DNA from: Glebionis coronaria
Taxonomy: Eukaryota; Streptophyta; Magnoliopsida; Asterales; Asteraceae
Assembly: GCA_025667525.1 (NCBI GenBank)
Contig: CM046876.1
Coordinates: 26,623,224-26,687,223, forward strand
DNA length: 64,000 nt
Direction: 5' to 3'
This document shows positions 10,017 to 20,521 of this stretch, piece after piece. The notes under the pieces are model-generated. The model searched no databases, was not told where the DNA came from, and saw only the letters and a list, made by a program, of their open reading frames with translations. Position 1 is the stretch's first letter, and every line of letters starts with the position of its first letter. A program made the translations under genes and the position numbers.

Positions 10017-11589
10017 TCTATAGAAGTTAAGTGGCCGTTTCCTTGTATTTGTCCTCATTTTAACCGGAAAATCAATTTTTCGACATTTTTCCAAATTTTT
10101 GATCTATTTTGGCCTATTAGTTTTTCCCTTTGTATAGTTATTTCCTTTATTTGCTAGAATAAATTTTTAATAAAGTGGTTTTAATTTTAAACGTTGTGAA
10201 TCTTTTGACTCAACCCGAGTTTACTTATCTAAGTTTACTCTAGCTAGTATCCTTAACGTGTTTAAGTCAAGTTTTGCTAGGCTTTTATATAGGGAGCTAT
10301 AAAACGCGAAAGTCTTAACTCTCACGGGTTAAGAACAAGAACTTTTCGCAAGTTCCTATAATTGATCCTAGAGAGTCGTTTATCAAGGGAACTTTAAAAT
10401 GCGATTTCTAAACATGAAAAAGTGTAAGAATTTGCAAGATCCTATAGACACTCGAAAACCTAAAACTTTTATTTAATAGGCTAAGTATCCACGAGTCTCA
10501 TTCCTTGAGATTTTAAACTGTGGAGAACGAGAGATGATAGAGTCAATTATAAGTTTGGTATTCTTTCGTGAATTTATGTAAGTTAATTATGAGCCTATTC
10601 TCCCATCGCTTGCTAATAAATTTATCTGCAAAATAAATAAGGTTGTACGATTTGAAAAGTTACTTAGCTTCTAGCCCAAGATCGTTTAAAAGTTGCTCGG
10701 TATGGATTAGAGTTCATAGCCAAGGCATAACTTATTGAAGCAGGATGCGAAGATTGGCGAGTCCGAAAAGGCCCTAACAAGGCACGAGGGCTACATTTTG
10801 TTGCTAAAGATCCAAAAGTGATGTGAAGAATCATTTATCAAAGATCAATATGAAGGATCGAGACACACGACGAAAAGCAAAAACTCCCCAATAGTCATGG
10901 AGAAGTCTATCCAAAAAGGCCCTAACAAGGTATGAGGATAAATAGATCCAAGTCCAAAAAGGAGGCGGATCGTTGTATATCAAAGTCCAAAATAAAGATT
11001 GGAGAAAAATGAAGAAGTCGTGGTCCAAGTATGAAGAATCTCTCAAAACTTCAAGTGAAGAAATTCCTATTATGAAGAGAAGACCATTATTTCATGCACG
11101 TCTCTCAAGGTTTGAAGTATGAAGTCGCTGCCAAATATCGGTCCGAGAAAAGTCTCAAATCGCGAAGCGAGTTATGCCAAGATATGAACTTTTTGATTAA
11201 ATCGTCCCACTTTATTTCCAGCCTAATAAACTATCGAAATAAGGCAACAATGCATCTTCGTGATCATTCAAGACAACAATAAAATATAAGAGATACACCT
11301 AAGAATAAGGGAGTCTAAGTGAATAATTGGCCCATATGAGTTCGTGTTAGTTTGCTAACTTATAATAACAATGATCTCGTTTTTAAGCTTAGTTTGGAGA
11401 AAGTGAAAACATGAGGATGATGATCATTCATGTCATTTTCAAAACCCTAAGGTATGTTTTTGATTTCTTTACTTACTTTGAATGTTTATAATTTTCTATC
11501 TCTTTAATTAAGGCCAACGTGGATTGATTATGATGAAAAATGTAAAATTGCTTTGTAACTAATGCATTGCATGAGGACATTGCAATGGT
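10017..11589 (+). other. Non-coding 3' internal region of element A, unit 2 and tail
   Basis: No gene seen. It repeats 5436-6838 up to 11371, then continues uniquely (ATGATCTCGTTTTTAAGC...) to the polypurine tract. The tail matches element B near 51093-51365 (ATGATCTCGTTTTTGAGC), so it is the original 3' end and shows where the duplication was inserted. Confidence 0.6.
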
Positions 11590-11604
11590 CAAGTGTAGGG
11601 GATT
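11590..11604 (+). other. Polypurine tract of element A
   Basis: AAGTGTAGGGGATT lies immediately before the TGATAGGTGTG start of the 3' LTR. The same tract precedes the 3' LTR of element B at 51370. Confidence 0.8.
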
Positions 11605-13553
11605 TGATAGGTGTGTAAACACCCATCCTTTTTACCACTTAATTACAATAATAACCGAGCCAAAACGTGTATTTTATGTCATTTATGTCGGAATTATGCG
11701 TAGTTTGTGTTTTTGTTGTGATTTAGGACGAAATTGTGAAAAGGGGAGAAAACACGGGCATTTACGGGATTTTATCGAAGAAAAAGACGAAAGACGAAGT
11801 CAAGAAATCAAGAGTGCAAAAAGAACGGAAGTCCAAGACCAATTCTGAAGATTTATCGAAGAAAAAGTCAAAAGACGGAAGTTTGCTAAAAGCCAAAGAA
11901 CTCAAGTCTTATTTATGAAGAAATGTCAAGACGAGTTTAAAGAAATCCCAAGACAAAGTCATTAAAGTCCAAGATTTAAGAAGATTAAGAAGATTAAGGA
12001 CTTAATGGTGCAAATTAAGGAAAGAAGAAAGAGGGGAGGAAGCTTCCTAAGCACCTCCCTAATCTACCCTATAAATAGTCATTAAGTGTATTCATTTTTC
12101 TCTGGTTGGCTAATAGTGACAATTAGTTCTTCCAATTTTAATTACCTTGTCATTTACTTTTCATGTCAAATTTAAATACTTGTCTTGCACCTTAAATTCA
12201 TTTAATTTCAGGTAAGTTTCCATTTAATTCTTGTCAATCTTTACTTTTCTTGTCAATCTCCTATCTTCCTTTCTTTAATCTTTATGCTTTATTGTTTATG
12301 TTTATGTTCTTGAGTTTTATTTGATTTAATTAAGTGGGTTTTGATTATTTTGATTAGTTTTGTTAGTTTGATTGTTTTGGATTGTTTGTTTATGATTAAT
12401 AGATGTTTATTGATTAGTTTGATTTAATCTTGTGGTTGATTTTGTTTAGTTTTGATTAGATCCGTAGCTTTTGGTTTCTTCCTTGTTCTTCGCTGTTCGT
12501 TTCTGTTCCCAGGATCATTCCGGATCAAGCCCAGATTATTCCGAGTGAAGGTGTTTGTTGAAAAAGTTCCGGACCAAGGGTTGTTCATCCGGAATATTAA
12601 ACATTCCGGATCAGCAAACCATTCCGAGTGAAGGCTTTGTGAAGAAACATTCCGGATCAAGGAAGATATTCCGGATCAAGAAGAGATTCCGGATCAAGGA
12701 AGACATTCCGGATCAAGAAGATATTCCGGATCAAGGAAGATATTCCGGATCAAGGAGTTTTATTCGGAATAATTTATTATTACGGATCAAGGTCTTCATC
12801 CGGAATCTTCAACATTCCGAACCAAGGAAATTATTCCGGATCAACTTGTTCATTCGGAATATTTTAATATTCCGGATCAAGGTTCATTCGGAATATATTC
12901 CGAACGAAGGGCCAAGGATTTATTCCGAATCAAGAGTTCCGAATCAAACATTCCGGATCATGGCTTTATTCTGAGTCAAGACTTTATTCCGGATAAGTGA
13001 CATATTCCGTATAAAGGATTTATTCCGGATCAAGGGTTTTGGTTAATATTCCGAGTGAAGAAGAATCATTCTGAACGAAGGTGACATTCCGGATGAGTGA
13101 TTATTCCGAACGAAGGATTATTTCAGATGAGCTGTTTTCAGGTTCTTTTTAATTTCAGTTTTTAACTTTCAGTTTTTAATTTTCAAGCTTTACTTTTTCC
13201 GCCTTTTTACTTAGTTGCACTTTAAGTTTACCTGCCTTAGATTTATTTTAGCCTTGCCTTAGTTTAAGTTTTAGTTCTAGTTGCGTTTTAAGTTTGCCTT
13301 AGATAGATTTAAGTTTGCGTTATTTACTTTAAGTGCCCATTTACTTTTTGTCACGCTTTTAAATACTCGCCATTTATTTTAAATTAGAGTTAGATTTACT
13401 TTAACGTCATTTTTATTAAAGTCTTGCACATTTATTTTAAAAACAACCAAAAATATTCTTTTTCACCAAAAACAATTGAGTCGTACTTTGAACCAGAAAT
13501 CAATTCGATAAGATACCGTGAATTTAATTGAACCATACAAACACCAAACATTA
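11605..13553 (+). repeat. 3' LTR of element A
   Basis: Begins TGATAGGTGTGTAAACACC and matches the partial 5' LTR from 11967 onward. TATAAATA is at 12070-12077. After ...CAAACATTA the match to the 5' copy stops, about 12 bases short of the full LTR end, followed by unrelated sequence. Confidence 0.88.
12510..13130 (+). repeat. LTR minisatellite, 3' copy
   Basis: Same CCGG-containing 14-20 bp units in the same order as 550-1170, with scattered substitutions. Equal repeat number by eye suggests little array change since insertion. Confidence 0.85.
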
Positions 13554-13844
13554 CTCACGCATGTGATAAAAGTTTTCACTGAGTTTTTATATTAAGACAA
13601 GGTTACTTGTATCTTATATTTTTATTTCAAATTGTATTTGTATTTATATGTCACTATGTTACCAACTCATATGATTATGTATAACATATATACATTTAGC
13701 ATTGTTTATTGGTTTATTATTACAACCATGGTTGTCACTTGTCATTAAGTTCAACAAAAATTTAGTGTCAAATTTCAATTTCCCTATTTTTATTTGTGAC
13801 GGAGCTATAGTGACGACTTGATTTTCTATTAGCTGTATATTAAT
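13554..13844. other. AT-rich spacer, nothing recognised
   Basis: No open frame or repeat signature is seen. It lies between the end of element A and the presumed LTR of copia element C. Confidence 0.5.
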
Positions 13845-13982
13845 TGATATTATTTGACATTAGCTGTAAACGTGTAATATTGGTTGTATTGGGCTGGAGC
13901 CCAAGCATCATTGTATCCTATATATAGGATATGATCTTCTGAATAAAGGATCGAACCATTCTAATCATTTTATTATCCTACA
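13845..13982 (+). repeat. Probable 5' LTR (partial) of element C
   Basis: Contains CTATATATAGG (13918-13928) as a TATA region and AATAAA at about 13942. It ends ...TATCCTACA directly before the primer site. The left boundary is uncertain because no 3' LTR remains for comparison. Confidence 0.5.
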
Positions 13983-13993
13983 TGGTATCGGAG
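13983..13993 (+). other. Primer-binding site of element C
   Basis: TGGTATCGGAG follows ACA at the LTR end and resembles the initiator tRNA-Met complement TGGTATCAGAG used by most copia elements. Confidence 0.75.
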
Positions 13994-14059
13994 ATTAATA
14001 TCGATCCCTAAAACCTCCATCTAAACAGTCGCCTCCCTTTAACAACGTCCTTCTTAAAC

Positions 14060-14302
14060 GTCGATCGTTGGTATTGTGATTACCAGTCGACGAATACCGT
14101 TATTACTACTCGATCGTTGGTATTTGTTATTACCAATCGAGTGTTGTTTGTTTCCTGTATATTATCCAAAAACCTTAAAACCTCCGTTCATTTTCCTGTT
14201 CATTTGTTATTTTTGTCGACAGTTGGTATTAGTTGATTACCAGTCGATCGGTGTTAATTATATTGGGTTTGTCGATCGTTGGTTTCTAGATAACCAGTTG
14301 AC
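14060..14302 (+). repeat. Four imperfect hairpins in the leader of element C
   Basis: Four related stem-loops at 14060-14091, 14109-14141, 14215-14248 and 14271-14302. Each has left arm GTCGATCGTTGGTA (or a variant), a 7-9 base loop and right arm TACCAGTCGAC (or a variant). The fourth pairs TTGGT with AACCA, a covarying change. They lie between primer site and coding start, where packaging and dimerisation signals normally sit. Confidence 0.7.
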
Positions 14303-14386
14303 ATTGTTTTTGTTCTCCTGTTGTTTGTTTATTTGGTTGCTCACTGGTTGGTGATCTTATCAACACAAATCACCCTTTCCTAAAAT

Positions 14387-17300
14387 ATGCCACTTACTAC
14401 ACGTGAACAATATACCATCATGACCCGTGAAGATGATATGCGGACTTTAACAACCCTTTTGGCTAAACTTGGTCAGTGTGCATCGTCAATTACTACCCCG
14501 CCAGGTTTTGGTTATCCTCAACACGCTGAGAAACCGTTTTCCTATCATCAGGTCCAACAAGGATGCCACCCAGTTCAGTACTACCAGCCTATTCTAACGG
14601 GTCAGCCGGGTTCCTCTCATTACCCAGGTCAGCCGGGTCCTTTGGGTCAGATGGGTCACTTACCGAGGCCGATTATGCCAAATGTTTTCTATACTCTGAC
14701 TCCTCTGAATCCTTCTCCAGGAAATTGGAACATGGACACAGGTGCGAGTTCTCACCTTAATGATTCGGTTCATAGTCTTAGTGATATTTTAAATATGTGC
14801 ATTTATCCATCTGTTTCAATTGGTGATGGTCATTCCATACCCATTACCAACTCTGGTCATAGTATTTTGCCTACACCTCATCGACCCCTTTATTTAAATA
14901 ACGTTCTTATTACTCTCAATATTGTCAAGAATTTAATTTCCGTTCGTCAGTTTGTTCGTGGTAATAGTTGTACCGTTGAATTTGATGCTTTCAGTTTTTC
15001 TATTAAAGATTTCATGACCGGTCGGGTGCTTCTCCGGTGTGACAGCACTGGCATTCTTTACCCAGTGACAAAACCTTCGGTTGTACCTCATGCTTTTCTC
15101 GCTAGCCAGTACACATGGCACCAACGTCTTGGACATCCAGGAAGTGAGGTGTTACAACGTATTCTTTCTCGGTACTCAATTTCATGTACTAAAGAGAAAC
15201 CTCTCGTTCTTTTTCATGCTTGTCAACTTGGCAAACACGTGAGGCTTCCGTTCGTTAGTTCTAATACGTTCGTAAAATCTCATTTTGACATTGTTCACTC
15301 GGATTTATGGACGTCTCCAATTCCGAGTCTTTCCGGTTTTAAATAATATGTTTTGTTCTTGGATCATTATTCTCAGTATGTTTGGGTGTATCCATTAGTT
15401 AATAAATCTGATGTTTTTTCAAAATTTGTGCTCTTTCGTAAATTTGTTCGTACTCAATTTAAGTGTGAAATAAAATCTTTTCAGTGTGATCATGGTGGTG
15501 AATTTGACAATCATGCCTTCCATAAGTTATTTGTTGATAATGGGATTCAGTTTCGTTTTTCTTTTCCACGTGCCTCACAACAAAATGGAAAATCTGAAAG
15601 GATGATCCGCACCATAAACAACATTATCCGCACGTTACTGTTCCAGGCCCATTTACCCCCTAACTATTGGGTTGAAGCACTTAACATGGCCGTTATCTTA
15701 TTAAATATTTTACCATCTCGTGCCATAAACAATGAGTTACCTTTTACCCGTCTTCTTGGGACCACCCCTGACTATAGTGTTTTTCGTACTTTTGGGTGTC
15801 TTTGTTACCCTCACCGTGACACCAACAACAAACTTGAACCTCGAGCTACACCTTGTCTATATTTAGGAAATACCGACCATCACCGTGGATACCGTTGCCT
15901 TGACCTTAACACAAATAAAATCATCATATCTCGAGATGTTACCTTTGATGAGACGGTCTTCCCATTTGGCTCAATGACACCAACTTCACCACCCTACTAT
16001 GATTTTTTGGAAGATTCCCCAAATATTATTTCAAATATTATTCGCTTGACACCAGCCTCTAATACTAATAATACCACAATCCCAACTGTTCCAAATACCG
16101 TACCTATTGATGACACACAAATCATACACACTACACCTGTAATAACAAACCCTTCACCATCTACCGCATCTATTGAGCCCTCTATTGTTACACAAATTGA
16201 TAACCATGGCCCAACTACTTCTGATGATACCAGACATGCAACCCACCAGCCTTCTCATGATACTATTACACCTCAATACCATGAAATCAATTCAACTAGT
16301 GGGCCCTCAAACATTCCATTAAATGATACATGTTCAACTCCATCACAACCTAGCTCTATTTCCAATATTCTGACAAATGAAAATGTTAACCCAAACCCAA
16401 CTTCAGTTCACCCCATGGTCACACGCTTTCGTGTCGGGACTAATTGTCCTAATCCAAAGTATAATTTTCATGTATCCACTATCTCACCTTTACCTAAGTC
16501 GTATAATGCTGCGTTTAATGATCCAAAATGGCAAAATGCTATGTCAGATGAGTACAATGCACTTATTAAAAATAACACTTGGACCCTTGTGCCTCGGACC
16601 TCAGATGTCAATAATGTTCGTTGTATGTTGTTATTTCGTCACAAATATTTAGCAGATGGCACCCTGAGTCGTTACAAGGCTCGCCTAGTAGGCAATGGCA
16701 GTACACAGATAGAAGGCGTGGATGTTGATGAGACCTTTAGCCCTGTTGTTAAACCTGGTACTATTCGGACGGTTCTTAGTTTGGCTATTTCTCGACATTG
16801 GCCTGTACATCTACTTGATGTCAAGAATGCCTTTTTACATGGAGATTTATCCGAGACAGTATATATGCATCAGCCTCCCGGGTTTTGGGATTCTACACAT
16901 CCTGATTATGTCTGTCTCTTGCAGCGATCTCTTTATGGTCTTAAACAGACTCCTCGGGCTTGGTTTCAGCGGTTTGCTAGTTATATCACTCGTGTTGGAT
17001 TTAGTCAGAGTCGGTGTGACTCCTCACTTTTTATTTATAGACAGGGGACTGACACAGCATACTTGTAACTATATGTTGATGATATCGTTCTCACTGCTTC
17101 ATCTGAGGTTTTGTCACGACAGATTATTGCTTCTTTACATCAGGAGTTTCCTATGACAGATTTGGGTTCTCTTAATTATTTTTTGGGAATTTATGTTACG
17201 CGTGACTCTACAGGGATGTTTTTATCACAACGTGAGTATGCTACTGAAATTCTTGAGCAGGCTCGTATGGTTGGTTGTAACTTAAGTCGGACTCCTGTTG

Positions 17301-17749
17301 ATACTGAGTCTAAACTAGGTGATGATGGTGATCCAGTTTCGGATCCTACTTTATATGGGAGTCTTGCGGGCTCTCTCCAGTATCTTACTTTTACTCGGCC
17401 TGATATCTCTTATGCCGTCCAACAGGTTTGTCTTCATATGCATGATCCTCGAGAGCCTCATTTCTCGGCACTTAAAAGAATCTTGAGATATGTTTGAGGT
17501 ACTTTAGATTATGGATTGCAGTTGTACTCATCCTCTACCACATCCTTGGTTGCTTATTCGGATGCTGATTGGGCTGGTTGTCCTACTACTCGGAGATAGA
17601 CATCAGGTTATTGTGTGTTTCTTGGCAAAAACTTACTCTCGTGGTCATCTAAGCGTCAACCAACGATTTCTCGTTCTAGTGCAGAGGCAGAGTATCGTGG
17701 TGTTGCCAATGCTGTTGCTGAGACATGTTGGTTGAGAAATTTAGTTTAG
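14387..17749 (+). pseudogene. copia pol polyprotein with four in-frame stops, gag missing
   Basis: One frame with no frameshift encodes, in order: a short N-terminus, protease (MDTGASSHL near 14735), gag-pre-integrase zinc region (HQRLGH), integrase catalytic core (FLDHYSQYVWVY, QCDHGGEFDN, SERMIRTINN), reverse transcriptase (RYKARLVGNG, LLDVKNAFLHGDL, SLYGLKQ, YVDD at about 17072) and RNase H. Stops: TAA 15344-15346, TAA 17066-17068 just before YVDD, TGA 17495-17497 (probably from CGA) and TAG 17597-17599. The integrase zinc site reads FHAC where CHAC is usual, so one zinc cysteine is lost. A copia gag of about 300 residues is absent, with only about 50 residues before the protease region. 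It is inactive. Confidence 0.88.
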
Positions 17750-17815
17750 TGACGAGTTTTTCTCTATTAATGATGAATTCTCACTCGTCGCTAAAGGCCT
17801 TTTTTTCTTGTAGCG
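17746..17815 (+). mobile_element. Terminal fragment of a CACTA-type transposon
   Basis: Reads TTTAGTGACGAG, a short spacer, CTCGTCGCTAAA (inverted copies with one mismatch), then TTTTTTTCTTGTAGCG. This closely resembles the right end of the CACTA element at 36480-36505 (GTCGCTAAG...TTTTCTTGTAGTG), with CACTA changed to CGCTA. It abuts the truncated copia RNase H. The rest of the element is missing. Confidence 0.5.
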
Positions 17816-18289
17816 TATGTAATTCAGTTTATTAGGTGGCGCGTAACTAAAATCAAATCCCAAATTTAGTCCACTGACTACCTGATAAATTATAGGGCTA
17901 ATCAAAAAAGTGACTTAAGACTTGAAACTTGTTTCGAGGGATGCTACAAAATAAAACCAATTGGTAAACTGACTCAAAACCCGAACTTGATTTCGGAATA
18001 CTAACTTATACCAATAGGCCCATGCTCGCATTGACCAAAGCCAAGGAACGAGCATTGATTGTAGGGCAACAGAACATGCACATACAAATAAAATATATAC
18101 CGACAGGCCCGTGCTCACATTGACCTTCCACCTTGAAATGAACACATCTGGGTGCAACAAATTGGGGGGCATTTATCGTCACACAATCCTATTTCTCACC
18201 TGTTGCACGTAGCATCTGTACGAACATCTTCATCCGTTGTAGACAAGTCCCTTTCCTTCATGGTACAAAATTGTTGACAAACTGCGCTA
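17816..18289. other. Intergenic, with one short direct repeat
   Basis: No gene seen. AGGCCCATGCTCGCATTGACC (18017-18037) and AGGCCCGTGCTCACATTGACC (18103-18123) are diverged copies about 86 bp apart. No further structure recognised. Confidence 0.4.
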
Positions 18290-18487
18290 TTGATTTTGCA
18301 TGGGGGGTTCCTAATTTCATGGGATGTGTTAAACATTGAATTTGGTTTCAATAATTTAAAGGGGAAATATTCTGACGTCACACCTCAACTTCCAAACCTT
18401 TTAGTTCTTTCTTTTCATGAAAACTTGTTACACGGAAACATTCCGGACGTAACCGGATTCAAATCCCTTATAATGTCGTACTTGAAA
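18290..18487 (+). pseudogene. Leucine-rich-repeat fragment
   Basis: A 68-codon open stretch reads FGFNNLKGKYSDV, LPNLLVLSFHENLLHGNIPD and TGFKSL. This fits the plant extracellular LRR consensus LxxLxLxxNxLxGxIP for about one and a half repeats, as in LRR receptor-like kinases and proteins. Nothing before or after continues the LRR domain, and there is no signal peptide, membrane segment or kinase. It is most likely a relic of a decayed receptor-like gene or a fragment moved by a transposon. A chance resemblance is possible but the spacing is good. Confidence 0.55.
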
Positions 18488-19505
18488 GTCAAGTGATCGA
18501 TCATGCAGAATGCCATAAGAAAGTTACACTTTTTATACGAAATCCAGAATAAGGATAATTTATACTTCAATTCATATTTCAGTTGAATCAATGAGACTGA
18601 ATTATAGTACCCGTTAATGTATCCACGAGTTTAAGTACATAACCCTTTTCTGCATTTTTTGTTATCACCTGAGGGATTCAATGTACCCACAATAGACACA
18701 TTCACCGCTGCAATCGTACGAGTGATTGAAGGTGTGACAAGTGTTATTCTCTGGGCGTAACTGCTGTTTTTGTTAGATGGGTCTGTTGTAATTGTGTCTA
18801 GGGCGGATTATCAACTTGCTTAGCAGAAAACTAGTCATGAGATGATGTGTACATACTCGATTCATTTTCACCAGTCTTGAAAGGTTTGGTTTCGAATTTG
18901 GTTTCAAAGAGTAGGATCAAGAAACAAACATTTTTAATCCCATATAACAAATTTAGAAACTATAAAAACTTTTGCTAGTTGCTTTGACACATATTATAAA
19001 ACATTGCTACATAATCATACACGACACTCAAGGCATTCCCTCCAAAGGTCTGACCATAATTAGAAAAAAGACAGTACGTGACATGTTTGTTGTACAATTG
19101 AAAACTTGCTATCTACATGAAGATCAAAAGACATACAGCTAGCTAGGTTCTAAAATACATAGGTTTCTAGAAGATGTGTGGCATGTCCAGAAAAGCTATT
19201 TGGGTGCACAATTTTCACCTAAGGCATGCATGAAGCCTCATGAGCTTGTCCTATTTAAGTATTGGTGTTGCTCCATTACATCATCTAATCATCACTACTA
19301 TTTAAGGTTTCTTATAACGTTATATGTAATCATTGTCTGATTCAATAGTGGATGTCTTGCTTCACCATCACTGTAGACTGGTTCATACTCAAGAGATGTC
19401 TTGCGTTGCGGGGAGATTCAAAATCTTAGTAAAATGACATTTCAGATGCCACTATGTGAGTATGTGAATAGGACAACAATTTATAAGATTTTTAAGAATG
19501 AAAAG
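18488..19505. other. Intergenic, nothing recognised
   Basis: AT-rich, with no open frame, tandem repeat or terminal repeat that I can support. It may be old repeat sequence. Confidence 0.4.
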
Positions 19506-19791
19506 TGTTAGGATTAGGGGTTGATTAACCATGAGCAAACATCAGCAAACAAAACAGCAACATCAGCAACAAATATTCAGAAACAAGAACAAAGATCAAG
19601 AGGGGGTGTTTGGGACAGAAAATTGTATTCACTTCACACAAGTTCAAAATACAAAACAGATAGAGCATATCTTTATATACAACAAAACCGACATACTAAT
19701 TTCCTACTGTTGAAGTTACATAGCCATAAAAGGACCAAAATGCCCTTAGTACCAAAATGCCCTTAGGAGGTCAAAGTCAAAACAACTAACA
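19506..19791 (-). repeat. Copia-type LTR, minus strand (286 bp)
   Basis: Bounded by TGTTAG at 19506 and CTAACA at 19791, the TG...CA inverted ends of an LTR. On the minus strand a TATATAAA box lies near 19667. The adjacent ATCTCCACCTTGG is the complement of the common copia polypurine tract (...GGTGGAGAT), so this is the 3' LTR of a minus-strand element. Confidence 0.65.
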
Positions 19792-20031
19792 ATCTCCACC
19801 TTGGCTTGAGCTCCTAAGTAACACCGAAGTTCCAAATCAAATTTCAAATTCCAAACGCTAGAGATGCTAGCCAATTTCAAAATGAACGATCGAATCTGAA
19901 AACAATCCAAAACTAATCCAAATGGATCGAACCTGAAAACGATCCATAGAAAACTAAACCAAACGCCGATGGCTTCAAACGAACAATCATATGTTAACCG
20001 ACAAATTTCAAACTCGGTCAACCAAACAAAC
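19792..20031 (-). mobile_element. Internal remnant of the minus-strand copia element
   Basis: Begins with the polypurine tract complement ATCTCCACCTTGG and continues as non-coding sequence until it is cut off by the next LTR at 20032. The repeated ATCGAAC...GAAAAC...ATCCA words (19888-19945) have no known function. No 5' LTR partner is visible. Confidence 0.5.
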
Positions 20032-20310
20032 TGTTAGAAATTCACTTTATGTGACGACATTTAAGAATTCCCATTAGTTATCATAGTCACACACGCTTAG
20101 ACTAGACTAGGAACGTTGTATAGTTTAAGTAGCGTGTGTGACTATATATACCCCTCCTAGGATTCCAAGGAGGGGTGTTGGTTGTGTTTCTTTCTCATTT
20201 TAATACATTTTCTATTTTCACACACTCAACCTTTCTCTCTCAACTCAACAATGGCTTCCACCATCTACCACCATGTTAGACAACCGGATTAGCTAAAAGA
20301 ATATCCTACA
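20032..20310 (+). repeat. Short LTR (279 bp) followed by a primer site
   Basis: Begins TGTTAGAAATTC, ends ATATCCTACA, and is directly followed by TGGTATCAAGAGCC. It contains a perfect 15-bp inverted repeat (20083-20097 with 20131-20145) just upstream of CTATATATA (20142-20150). No second copy occurs in the window, so the 3' end of its element was lost. Confidence 0.65.
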
Positions 20311-20311
20311 A

Positions 20312-20341
20312 ATGGTATCAAGAGCCATGGTATCAAGAGCC
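20312..20341 (+). other. Tandemly doubled primer-binding site
   Basis: ATGGTATCAAGAGCC occurs twice head to tail with no spacer (20312-20326 and 20327-20341). The core TGGTATCAAGAGC is an initiator-tRNA-Met-type site. Two adjacent sites are unusual. Confidence 0.7.
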
Positions 20342-20521
20342 GTGGATGGTTTAGATGACATTGCTTCCCCTCCTCATCATTCCACTAGTGAAGTTCCTAA
20401 TAATCTCAATTTAGAGGAACTTTACCGTCAAAATCTTCGAACCCAAGGTGATTTGCATGAACACCGGATTGAGTCAAGAAAGGGAATCAAGTACTTAGGA
20501 AACGTGATCAAGGGATTGTGA
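20342..20521 (+). pseudogene. Start of a retroelement gag leader, truncated
   Basis: A 69-codon frame opening at the doubled primer site (20312) continues as VDGLDDIASPPHHSTSEVPN and stops at 20519-20521. It has no recognised domain. It probably represents the 5' internal part of the element that owns the LTR at 20032. Confidence 0.3.

Larger units (their letters stand above)
6840..11371 (+). repeat. Tandem duplication unit 2 (about 4.53 kb) in element A
   Basis: Nearly identical to 2261-6839. It ends at ...AACAATGATCTCG, where the sequence leaves the repeat. It lacks about 49 bp present in unit 1 after GAACTTTTTGA; the deletion is bounded by short TTGA repeats. Confidence 0.9.
1..13553 (+). 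mobile_element. Element A: non-autonomous Athila/Tat-type gypsy LTR retrotransposon, left end outside window
   Basis: Window position 1 matches position 11967, inside the 3' LTR, so the element's 5' LTR is cut by the window edge with about 360 bp missing. Order: partial 5' LTR, tRNA-Asp-type primer site, gag-protease region, long non-coding tract, polypurine tract, 3' LTR. No reverse transcriptase, RNase H or integrase can be read anywhere inside, so it would need another element's enzymes. The internal region carries a tandem duplication of about 4.58 kb. The 3' LTR shares sequence with the 5' LTR up to 13553; after that the 5' copy continues for about 12 more bases (to 1601) before the primer site, so the 3' LTR end may be slightly truncated. 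The target duplication cannot be checked because the left end is not visible. Confidence 0.88.
13845..17749 (+). mobile_element. Element C: truncated Ty1/copia retrotransposon
   Basis: Order: LTR-like end, initiator-Met-type primer site, leader with repeated hairpins, protease, integrase, reverse transcriptase, RNase H. The coding sequence breaks off in RNase H at the usual WLRNL end, with no polypurine tract or 3' LTR. Gag is almost completely absent. RT/RNase H wording (RSSAEAEYRGVANAVAETCW) fits the Ale/Retrofit-like copia lineage, from family knowledge. Confidence 0.85.

Noticed and set aside
13795..13830. Match between AGTGACGACTTGATTTTCTA upstream of element C and the CACTA-like piece at 17747
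   Set aside because: Only a loose similarity by eye; not enough to claim that element C inserted into a CACTA element.
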